8,452 nucleotides of DNA, taken from JBLHRE01 sp047625765. GTDB lineage: Bacteria > Bacteroidota > Bacteroidia > Flavobacteriales > JBLHRE01. This document shows positions 1 to 6,885 of the stretch, piece after piece. The notes under the pieces were generated by a model. The model saw only the letters and a program-made list of their open reading frames with translations, did no database searches and had not been told where the DNA came from. Location: contig JBLHRE010000077.1 of assembly GCA_047625765.1 (NCBI GenBank), forward strand, positions 1 to 8,452, read 5' to 3'. Position 1 is the stretch's first letter; every line of letters begins with the position of its first letter. A program made the translations under genes and the position numbers.

Positions 1-867
1 CCCTTGATTGTATTTCCCAATGATATCTTTATTAAAACTTTCAAGAATAATCAAGACTACATTTTTTTGCTGAAATGTAGTTGAGTCCTTAAACACTCTG
101 CTGTATCCCGTAATATTGTCTACTTCATTTGCTTCAAAAAACGTGAATTGCTCAACGGTGTTTTTCGTTTTACCTTGTATTAAACAAAAAGGGCCATTTA
201 GTACTATAGGTACGAATGCTGCCTCTGTAAAGTTTCCTGCATCAATTGGTTTTAGTGGACGAATTCTTAAACCTCCTCTAAGTCCAAGTACCGACAATCC
301 AATCAATAAAGCCCAAATAGGAAGGGCTGATAAAAATGGAAAGAATTGAAATTTTGGAAACAGCATTTCTTGCTTTCTAGTCCATCGTATTAGCACTACA
401 ATAAAAGCAATGGCTATGAGCACCAAATACCAATAATCCAGTGCAAAACTCCCTGCCAGTTCCCAACCATTGGTTACCGTTTTGGTCATTTCAAAAATGT
501 CCCAACCTATGCGTTTCCCCGTAAATTCTAAATAGATAATATCATTTACATTGATTATTAATCCTAGTCCAGTTCCTAGTACAAACAGGGATTTTAGAAT
601 AATGGAAGTGAATTTCCCGAAGACTCTACATGGAAATAAGCCTAATAAGATTAGGGGCAGGTTCAAATAGAATAAGGCAGAAATATCGAATGGTAAACCA
701 TGCCACAAAAATGAAATGAGCGACTTTTGCTCTATGCCTGGGAATTCGGCATAATTGAATAAAATATAGAGTAATCTTGTGAATTGGAATAATACCAACC
801 CTAGGATCAAATATTTTATAACTCCCTTTATTTGAGCAAAATAATCTTTTAAAAACAATTTGAACAT
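1..867 (-). CDS. LTA synthase/MdoB-family sulfatase, N-terminal part (cut by window edge)
   Basis: Reading the minus strand from the ATG at 865-867 gives 289 codons without a stop up to base 1, so the gene continues beyond the left edge. The product starts with a membrane region: hydrophobic segments at about residues 15-35, 66-80, 90-112, 145-162 and 176-196. A soluble part follows and reaches the first metal-binding motif of the alkaline phosphatase superfamily, VVLIILES, with Glu276 as the likely metal ligand. The nucleophile and the later DH and HE motifs would lie outside the window. Its layout matches the gene just upstream: both share HGLxFDxxALxYxNL, an RGG motif after the last membrane segment, and NVVLIIxES. 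The start lies 10 bases after the stop of that gene, so the two are probably co-transcribed paralogues. The family transfers phospho-substituents to membrane or periplasmic glycans; the substrate here is unknown, since diderms lack lipoteichoic acid. The family call is firm, the role is not. Confidence 0.88.
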   Translation of the reverse strand, partial: MFKLFLKDYFAQIKGVIKYLILGLVLFQFTRLLYILFNYAEFPGIEQKSLISFLWHGLPFDISALFYLNLPLILLGLFPCRVFGKFTSIILKSLFVLGTGLGLIINVNDIIYLEFTGKRIGWDIFEMTKTVTNGWELAGSFALDYWYLVLIAIAFIVVLIRWTRKQEMLFPKFQFFPFLSALPIWALLIGLSVLGLRGGLRIRPLKPIDAGNFTEAAFVPIVLNGPFCLIQGKTKNTVEQFTFFEANEVDNITGYSRVFKDSTTFQQKNVVLIILESFNKDIIGKYNQG

Positions 868-877
868 GTATCGATTC

Positions 878-2803
878 TTACAAGTTTCTATCTACTATTC
901 TGTTGAAATAATCTTGTAACATGGCCTTACATGTCAGTTCCAATTTATCCATTTCTTTATTTCGCAGCTCAATTAAATTATCTTTCAAACCTTTGTCTCC
1001 AATAGTGTAGAATCCAACTGCTTTTTGACCATCAAAAATACAGATGTAATTACCTTTTTGCAAACGATAATGATTGCTGCCATAATTCATTACAAAGGGA
1101 GTAGTTGTGGTATCAACCAAACTTCTTCCCCAACTTCTGAAAGGTTTATCGTAACCAGCCATATCTAATATGGTAGGGTAGATGTCTATTTGTTGTGCCA
1201 AATCAGATGAAACACCTTGGTATTTTCCATTTGGATCATAAATCAGAATAGGTATTGCATTTCTGTTCAAACTTTTCATATACTCATCTCTGTAATACAC
1301 CCGATTGCAATGGTCTGCTGTTATCACAAAAATAGTATTGTCGTACCAATCTTGCTTTTTAGCTTTTTCAAAGAATTTTTTAAAGGCATAATCGGTGTAA
1401 CCCACCGTTTTGTGCATAGGTATATTTCCTTCTGGAAATTTGCCCTCTAAGTCTTCTGGGATAATATAAGGTTCGTGAGATGTGATCGTAAATACAGCAC
1501 TGATAAATGGCTCTTGTTCTTTCGAAAGGTCTTTTGCCATATTGGTTAAGAAAGGCGCATCCCAGATCCCCCAAACACCGTCAAAATCAGCGTCATTATT
1601 GTATTCTGTCTTTCCGTAATAACGATCTATACCTAAGATGTTGCTATACCCTAAAAAGCCCATAGAACCATTGGGTGCTCCATGGTAAAAGGAACTAGCA
1701 TAGCCCATTTTTTTTAATTCGGAAACTACCGAAGTAATATCCTGATTGGCATAATTGGAAGAGGTGAAAGCTTCTTTAAAAGATGGAATACCTGAAATGA
1801 TAGAAGACATTCCATGGATAGACTTGTAACCGTTGGCAAAAGCTTGGGTGAATATCAAGCTATGATTTGCCAATGAATCTAAAAACGGAGTGTAGCTGAC
1901 ATAATTTTCAATTCCATTGTCTTTATTAAAAGCACCGATATATTCTCTACCATAACTTTCTGTAATTATCAGAACGACATTGGGCTTTTTGTTAATCGTA
2001 CTGTCGGTAGGGAATTGTTTGATAGGTTGAATCAGATCATTGATTATTTCTTGAGTGATTTCAGGGTAATGAACATGTTTGAAAGATTTTGAACCCAAAG
2101 TTCTTAAGAAAGCAAAAGGAGTGTTCAATACTAAATCTGCTTGTTCGTGGAATTCAACCATTCTACTGGCATCTAGTAAATTTATAGGCCTTGTACTTTT
2201 AGAAAACCCTCCACGTATTCCACCTACAACTATTGCAGGGAAAACGATCAAACCAATCAAAGAGCCAATACTATATTTTACAATGTTATGGTAGCTGATT
2301 GTTTTGAACTGAATCTTTTTATACAATCGAATCCATAAATAAGAGAGTACAATAAAAAGCAAGAAGACGTGCCAATACGATAACATGAACCTGAAAAACA
2401 TTCCTGACAAATTCGATTCATCTTTTAATACATCTACAATGGCTAAGTTGGTTCTTGCTAAGGTGAATTTATAATAGATAAGATCTACAAAGTTTAATGC
2501 ATACAAGCTAAGATTGCTAATGAAATAGGTGTAGAATAGTATCTTTTGATATACTGGTTTTGTGTTGATCCAAAGGGGAAGAATAGACAAGACAATAAAT
2601 AATAAATTGGCATATAATAAAGCGGCCGTATCAAAGGTTAATCCATGATATGCAAGCTTTAAGAAGGTTCCCAATTCCGAAACATGTAACATATCGAAAT
2701 TGTACATCCAGAATAGTAGTCTTGCTAAAAAGTAAAAAACGTAGCCAATAGATAGCCTAAAAACAAGCGTTTTAAATTCAGTAAGTCTGAAACCGTTGGT
2801 CAT
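878..2803 (-). CDS. LTA synthase/MdoB-family membrane sulfatase, complete
   Basis: This 641-residue protein has an N-terminal membrane domain with about five hydrophobic segments (roughly residues 12-32, 57-78, 88-108, 139-160 and 176-195), followed by an extracytoplasmic sulfatase/phosphotransferase domain (about 270-570). Visible active-site elements are Glu282 in VVLIITES, Ser328 in the YKSIHGM motif where characterised LtaS and OpgB enzymes have a threonine nucleophile, His443 in TSHEPY, and Asp497-His498 in ITADH. By family it should move a phosphoglycerol- or phosphoethanolamine-like group onto an envelope glycan, but the donor and acceptor cannot be read from the sequence. I chose the ATG at 2801-2803 because it gives the same short cytoplasmic lead before the first membrane segment as the paralogue downstream. 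An in-frame TTG at 2888-2890 would add 29 residues that look less like coding sequence. It is followed after 10 bases by a second member of the family. Confidence 0.9.
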   Translation of the reverse strand: MTNGFRLTEFKTLVFRLSIGYVFYFLARLLFWMYNFDMLHVSELGTFLKLAYHGLTFDTAALLYANLLFIVLSILPLWINTKPVYQKILFYTYFISNLSLYALNFVDLIYYKFTLARTNLAIVDVLKDESNLSGMFFRFMLSYWHVFLLFIVLSYLWIRLYKKIQFKTISYHNIVKYSIGSLIGLIVFPAIVVGGIRGGFSKSTRPINLLDASRMVEFHEQADLVLNTPFAFLRTLGSKSFKHVHYPEITQEIINDLIQPIKQFPTDSTINKKPNVVLIITESYGREYIGAFNKDNGIENYVSYTPFLDSLANHSLIFTQAFANGYKSIHGMSSIISGIPSFKEAFTSSNYANQDITSVVSELKKMGYASSFYHGAPNGSMGFLGYSNILGIDRYYGKTEYNNDADFDGVWGIWDAPFLTNMAKDLSKEQEPFISAVFTITSHEPYIIPEDLEGKFPEGNIPMHKTVGYTDYAFKKFFEKAKKQDWYDNTIFVITADHCNRVYYRDEYMKSLNRNAIPILIYDPNGKYQGVSSDLAQQIDIYPTILDMAGYDKPFRSWGRSLVDTTTTPFVMNYGSNHYRLQKGNYICIFDGQKAVGFYTIGDKGLKDNLIELRNKEMDKLELTCKAMLQDYFNRIVDRNL

Positions 2804-2939
2804 GGGAAAATTTTTTACAAAAAAAGGCAAAATATTAGGATTGGCGTTCGAATTGGGACTAATAAATACTTCAGGAAATGTGATGTCCAATTTATCGAAT
2901 ACTATTAACTCAATACGTATTCAAAGTCATATTAATTAT

Positions 2940-2947
2940 TATTTTTG
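2940..2947 (+). promoter_or_regulatory. Possible Bacteroidota -7 promoter element for the E1 gene
   Basis: TATTTTTG matches the TAnnTTTG -7 element used by the primary sigma factor of Bacteroidota and lies 22 bases before the ATG at 2970, which would leave a short leader. No convincing TTG-type -33 element is seen at the usual spacing upstream. In AT-rich sequence such a match can arise by chance. The same intergenic region must also hold the promoter for the divergent sulfatase genes, for which I found no good match. Confidence 0.3.
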
Positions 2948-2969
2948 GCTACTATATTTTCGTTAAATT

Positions 2970-4952
2970 ATGATTACATATAATAGATCATCCCATTCCG
3001 ATCTGGAACTAAAAGATTTATATACAGCACTTCTGAAACCTAGAATGGTTGAAGAGAAAATGCTGATTTTATTACGACAAGGAAGAATCTCTAAATGGTT
3101 TTCTGGGATTGGTCAAGAAGCCATAACCATTGGTACCACTATGGCTTTAAAAGAGGATGAGTACATCCTTCCAATGCATAGAAACTTGGGTGTTTTTACC
3201 ACCAGAAAAGTTCCTTTGGCACGTTTGTTTTCTCAGTTTCAAGGTAAAATGAATGGTTTTTCTAAAGGAAGAGAACGATCTTTTCATTTTGGCACTAAGG
3301 AACATCATATTGTAGGAATGATTTCTCACCTTGGGCCACAGCTGGCTTTAGCAGATGGAATAGCCTTAGCTAATAAACTTAATAAGTCGGGTCAAGCAAC
3401 TATTGTGTTTACTGGAGAAGGGGGCACAAGTGAAGGAGATTTTCATGAAGCCTTGAATGTTGCTGCTGTTTGGGATTTGCCAGTAATTTTTGTGATAGAA
3501 AATAATGGTTGGGGGCTTTCGACTCCTACCAGCGAGCAATACCGTGCCGAGAAATTGGCGGATAGAGGTATTGGTTATGGCATGGAAGCACATAGTATTG
3601 ATGGAAACAATATTTTGGAAGTACATAATACCATTTCTGAAATTGCAGAACGTATTCGTAAAAACCCAAAACCTGTATTGGTTGAGTGTAATACCTTTAG
3701 AATCCGAGGTCACGAAGAAGCTTCAGGAACCAAATATTATCCAGAAGGAATCCAAGACGAATGGGCTAAGAAAGATCCTATAGAGAACTTTGAAGCATTC
3801 TTATTAAAGGAAAAAATCATTGATACTGATTTTATTGATGGTTTACGAGTAGCCTTTAAAAAGGAAATAGACGAGTCACTGGAAGTAGCTTTTGCTGAAG
3901 AATTGCCACATGCAGAGACTTTTACAGAAGAGGCAGATATGTTTATGCCCTTTGAAGAAGTTTCTATTGCGCCAAATTTCGATAAACAAGAAAATAAACG
4001 CTTGGTAGATGCTATTTCTGAAGGTTTAAGGCAGTCTATGGAGCGCCATGATAATTTGGTTATTATGGGGCAAGATGTTGCCGAATATGGCGGTGTATTT
4101 AAAATCACTGATGGCTTTCTTGAGCAATTTGGAAAAGATAGAGTACGTAACACTCCCATTTGCGAATCGGCTATTGTAAGTGCTGCATTAGGTCTTTCTA
4201 TAAAAGGGTATAAGTCTGTTGTTGAAATGCAGTTTGCAGATTTCGTGACTTCTGGATTTAATCCAATTGTAAACAACTTGGCCAAAATGTATTACCGTTG
4301 GGGCCAAAATGCGGATGTAGTAGTTCGTATGCCAACTGGTGCAGGAGTGGGAGCCGGACCATTTCATTCTCAAAGTAACGAAGCTTGGTTTACAAAGGTC
4401 CCTGGATTAAAAGTAGTTTATCCTGCTTTCCCTGCAGATGCAAAAGGATTATTAGCCTCTTGTATAGAAGAACCTAATCCAATATTATTTTTCGAACATA
4501 AAGCATTGTACAGATCTTTGTACGGGGATGTACCAACAGATTACTTTACACTTCCTATTGGTAAGGCTTCTTTGGTAAAAGAAGGAACAGATATGAGCAT
4601 CATAACTTATGGTGCTGGTGTGCATTGGGCATTGGAGTTCTTAAACAAGCATCCCGAAGTTTCTGCAGATTTATTGGATCTAAGAACATTACGACCATTG
4701 GATGTGGAAGCTATTTATGCTACAGCTAAGAAAACGGGACGTGTAATCATTTTACACGAAGACACTTTGTTTGGTGGACTTGGTGGTGAGATATCAGCAA
4801 TGATTACAGAGACTTGTTTCAAGCACCTAGATGCGCCTGTAATGCGCTCTGCTAGTATCGAAACAGCTGTTCCGTTTAGCAAGCACTTAGAAGAAAACTT
4901 CTTACCTAAATCAAGATTCGAAGAGCAAGCATTAGCGCTTTTAGCATTCTAA
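2970..4952 (+). CDS. 2-oxoacid dehydrogenase E1 component, fused alpha and beta subunits
   Basis: The 660-residue product joins an E1-alpha half (about 1-310) and an E1-beta half (about 342-660) through an acidic linker. In the alpha half the thiamine diphosphate/Mg motif runs from Gly149-Glu150-Gly151 to Glu177-Asn178-Asn179, with the MHRNLG segment near residue 70. In the beta half, Glu399 in TPICES matches the glutamate that activates the cofactor, and His466 in GPFHSQS matches the conserved active-site histidine. The enzyme decarboxylates a 2-oxoacid and transfers the acyl group to the lipoyl domain of E2 in the cytoplasm. Whether the substrate is pyruvate or branched-chain 2-oxoacids cannot be decided here. 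No E2 or E3 gene is adjacent, so the partners must be encoded elsewhere. Fused E1 proteins of about this length are common in Bacteroidota. It is a single-gene unit ending at a strong hairpin. The ATG at 2970 opens directly into family sequence, with no Shine-Dalgarno. Confidence 0.95.
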   Translation: MITYNRSSHSDLELKDLYTALLKPRMVEEKMLILLRQGRISKWFSGIGQEAITIGTTMALKEDEYILPMHRNLGVFTTRKVPLARLFSQFQGKMNGFSKGRERSFHFGTKEHHIVGMISHLGPQLALADGIALANKLNKSGQATIVFTGEGGTSEGDFHEALNVAAVWDLPVIFVIENNGWGLSTPTSEQYRAEKLADRGIGYGMEAHSIDGNNILEVHNTISEIAERIRKNPKPVLVECNTFRIRGHEEASGTKYYPEGIQDEWAKKDPIENFEAFLLKEKIIDTDFIDGLRVAFKKEIDESLEVAFAEELPHAETFTEEADMFMPFEEVSIAPNFDKQENKRLVDAISEGLRQSMERHDNLVIMGQDVAEYGGVFKITDGFLEQFGKDRVRNTPICESAIVSAALGLSIKGYKSVVEMQFADFVTSGFNPIVNNLAKMYYRWGQNADVVVRMPTGAGVGAGPFHSQSNEAWFTKVPGLKVVYPAFPADAKGLLASCIEEPNPILFFEHKALYRSLYGDVPTDYFTLPIGKASLVKEGTDMSIITYGAGVHWALEFLNKHPEVSADLLDLRTLRPLDVEAIYATAKKTGRVIILHEDTLFGGLGGEISAMITETCFKHLDAPVMRSASIETAVPFSKHLEENFLPKSRFEEQALALLAF

Positions 4953-4972
4953 AAGCAAAACTTTATAAATTT

Positions 4973-5008
4973 AAAAACCCCTTCTAGTATAAACTAGAAG
5001 GGGTTTTT
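4973..5008. terminator. Bidirectional intrinsic terminator between convergent genes
   Basis: A perfect 16-base-pair inverted repeat (4973-4988 and 4993-5008) surrounds an ATAA loop. The stem core is CCCCTTCTAGT, and the outer pairs form an A-run on the left and a T-run on the right, so a U-tract follows the hairpin on either strand. It lies 20 bases after the E1 stop codon and 26 bases beyond the stop of the convergent lipoprotein gene, as expected for a terminator shared by both transcripts. Confidence 0.93.
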
Positions 5009-5034
5009 TGTAGGAATTCAGTTTCCTGAAATTC

Positions 5035-5835
5035 TTATTTCTTGTAGTTGAAAGAAATGTTATCCAAAGCGTCAAGAACAGATGTGTCTTCAACATTAGT
5101 TACTTCAACCAAAACATAACCTTGTGGGAAACGTGCATTTTTACAAATAACAATTGTACCAGCAGTTAATGTACCTGTAGTTTCTACTTCAGTACCAGCA
5201 TCGTAAGCAGCAGTAATTTGAGAAATGTTAGCAGCAAATGTTAAGTTATTGTCGATTACAAATGTAGTACCGTTAGCAGAAGCCCAAGTAGCATCGTAAA
5301 CGGCTCCAACTCCAGCTGCAGTATTGTCAACAATATCCATCATTGTAGAATCACCTGAAGTAGCTGCAGAAGAATCTGCAAGGAAATTATAAGCACTATT
5401 GTTAGCGCCTTGAGCATTCCATAGTTGCCCTTCCTTAGTAGTGAAATTGTTTATTACGTCAACAGTAATAGACCTAGTAACCTTAGCTGAATCGCTATCC
5501 ATAGCTGTGAAAGCATAAATTACATCAGAAGTAGTGTTAGGAATAATTAATGTGTCAACATAAATGAAATCCACAACAGTATCAACTACATTAGTAAACA
5601 TTGCGAAAGTTGAATCATCATAAGTAGCTGTTGCAGAAAAAGCAATAATACCTTTGTTAGAAGTTGCAGTAATCTCTATCGGCAAGGCAGTATTAGCTTC
5701 TAAACGAGCAAAAGCACCAGAAGGTTCGTTAATTTGCATTAAAAATGCAGTTGGTTTAACGTTGTCATCATCTTTACAAGAGTTCATTGTAAAAATACCA
5801 GCAAGAGCCAAAGCCCATAATTTTAATTTTTTCAT
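5035..5835 (-). CDS. Probable surface-exposed lipoprotein of unknown function
   Basis: The 266-residue product begins with a lipoprotein signal peptide (KKLK, a hydrophobic stretch, lipobox MNSC with Cys20). The residues after the cysteine are KDDD, resembling the lysine/acidic lipoprotein export signal that sends Bacteroidota lipoproteins to the cell surface. The mature part looks all-beta: an Ig-like region (about 26-130) and a second domain (about 131-266) with the start GQLWNAQG and the end ISFNYKK. This C-terminal pattern resembles uncharacterised Bacteroidota lipoproteins I have seen, but I cannot name the family. The mature protein is acidic, rich in Ala, Thr, Asp and Val, with no histidine and only three arginines. 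No catalytic motif is visible, so binding or structure is more likely than enzymatic activity. It is last in the minus-strand cluster, 24 bases after the glycosidase gene, with no clear promoter of its own, and ends at the shared terminator. The ATG at 5833-5835 gives a textbook signal peptide. Confidence 0.85.
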   Translation of the reverse strand: MKKLKLWALALAGIFTMNSCKDDDNVKPTAFLMQINEPSGAFARLEANTALPIEITATSNKGIIAFSATATYDDSTFAMFTNVVDTVVDFIYVDTLIIPNTTSDVIYAFTAMDSDSAKVTRSITVDVINNFTTKEGQLWNAQGANNSAYNFLADSSAATSGDSTMMDIVDNTAAGVGAVYDATWASANGTTFVIDNNLTFAANISQITAAYDAGTEVETTGTLTAGTIVICKNARFPQGYVLVEVTNVEDTSVLDALDNISFNYKK

Positions 5836-5859
5836 AGTAATAATGTTTGTAATTAGGTG

Positions 5860-6879
5860 TTATAAATTTTGATATTGTATACGTATTAATGCCTCTGTTG
5901 GCTTGTTCTGTGGAGTAAATCGGTTATTTTCAATTCCTCCGCTTTTTTCATGATTCGAAAACCATTTCCAAATGAATCCCCCAGCAAACCAATCTTTATT
6001 AAAGACTGATTGATATATGGACGTATAAGCGTTCAATTGGTTTTGCAAATTCACTCCTGTTTTTCTGTTAGAATCCCAAGGTTCTTTGCAATTATAATCA
6101 ATACTTCGATATCCGTATTCGGCAAAGATAATTTGTTTGTTGAATTTCTCACTTATTATTTCAAGTTCTTGACAATAAGGATTCCATGCAGCATTTAAGT
6201 CTCCAGTACTTGGCGATTTTTCTGGCGATAAAGGGAAGTAGGCATCAATACCAATATAGTCCAAAACATCCCAGAAAATAATATTAGAATATGAGTCCCA
6301 GTTTGCAGCATAGCTGAGTTTACCCTTGTAAATTGTTTTAATTTCCTTTATAAGTTTATACCAAAAACCAGGTCTATTAATGGCGAAATATTTCATTTCT
6401 GTTGCAATACAATAGATTTCCACTTCTAAATCTGCTGCAACTTGGGCATAATGTAAAATGTAATCCCTGAAATCAGATTCAAATTGTTGCCAGTTTTCTT
6501 CGGTACCCGCATTGTAGTCGCCATGGAAATAGCCACCTCTAAACCAAATATGTGGTTTGAGCATCACCTTTAAATCCTGTTTTTTGGCTTGAGAGATGCA
6601 ATGTCTAACTCCCTTATCCTTTTCACCCCACCATTGAAAATCGGTATTAAATACAACCGAATGGTTTTGTTGGTTGCCAAAAGCGTAAGGGATTATAGCA
6701 ATAGCATTTGCATTGATGTTTACGATAGGATCAAATGTGTTTTCATTGATCTGGTTGGATGGTGCCGAAAAACACACACCCTTATATTTTATTTTTGTGG
6801 GCGTATTTAGGGCACAAGCAATCACAACCAACAAGAGGAATGGTAGCAATACAAATTTTATTTGCGGAACTTGAAACAC
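5860..6879 (-). CDS. Probable GH113-type glycoside hydrolase, lipoprotein
   Basis: This 339-residue protein has a hydrophobic signal segment ending in a likely lipobox, VIAC (Cys22), followed by a TIM-barrel glycosidase of the GH113 type, a family that includes beta-1,4-mannanases. Visible elements are MLKPHIW (106-112), the likely acid/base Glu161 in IATEM, YIGIDAYFP (208-216), the likely nucleophile Glu254 in FAEYGYRS, and the C-terminal GGFIWKWF (300-307) and FTPQNKP (321-327). The assignment comes from remembered family motifs, so the substrate (mannan or another beta-linked glycan) is uncertain. Anchoring by lipid would place it in the periplasm or at the outer membrane; there is no acidic export signal after Cys22. 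The start is a GTG at 6877-6879, six bases after the helicase stop. The same reading frame holds that stop codon, so no earlier start exists, and the next candidate (TTG, residue 11) would truncate the signal peptide. No SusC/SusD or other polysaccharide genes are nearby. Confidence 0.85.
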   Translation of the reverse strand: MFQVPQIKFVLLPFLLLVVIACALNTPTKIKYKGVCFSAPSNQINENTFDPIVNINANAIAIIPYAFGNQQNHSVVFNTDFQWWGEKDKGVRHCISQAKKQDLKVMLKPHIWFRGGYFHGDYNAGTEENWQQFESDFRDYILHYAQVAADLEVEIYCIATEMKYFAINRPGFWYKLIKEIKTIYKGKLSYAANWDSYSNIIFWDVLDYIGIDAYFPLSPEKSPSTGDLNAAWNPYCQELEIISEKFNKQIIFAEYGYRSIDYNCKEPWDSNRKTGVNLQNQLNAYTSIYQSVFNKDWFAGGFIWKWFSNHEKSGGIENNRFTPQNKPTEALIRIQYQNL

Positions 6880-6885
6880 TACTAA

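Noticed and set aside
116..349. Plus-strand open frame of 77 codons near the left edge
   Set aside because: It lies antisense within the partial sulfatase gene, whose minus-strand frame has clear family motifs; the plus frame has none.
2804..2890. 29-residue N-terminal extension of the complete sulfatase from a TTG codon
   Set aside because: The extension adds residues before the cytoplasmic lead that the paralogue does not have, and it starts with a weak codon. The ATG at 2803 matches the paralogue better. It is kept as an alternative only.
3366..4285. Long minus-strand open frames (up to 182 codons) inside the E1 gene
   Set aside because: They are antisense to a strongly conserved dehydrogenase and show no recognisable protein features.
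5836..5859. Separate promoter for the surface lipoprotein
   Set aside because: No TAnnTTTG element is visible in this gap or in the bases just upstream on the minus strand. Co-transcription with the glycosidase is the simpler reading.
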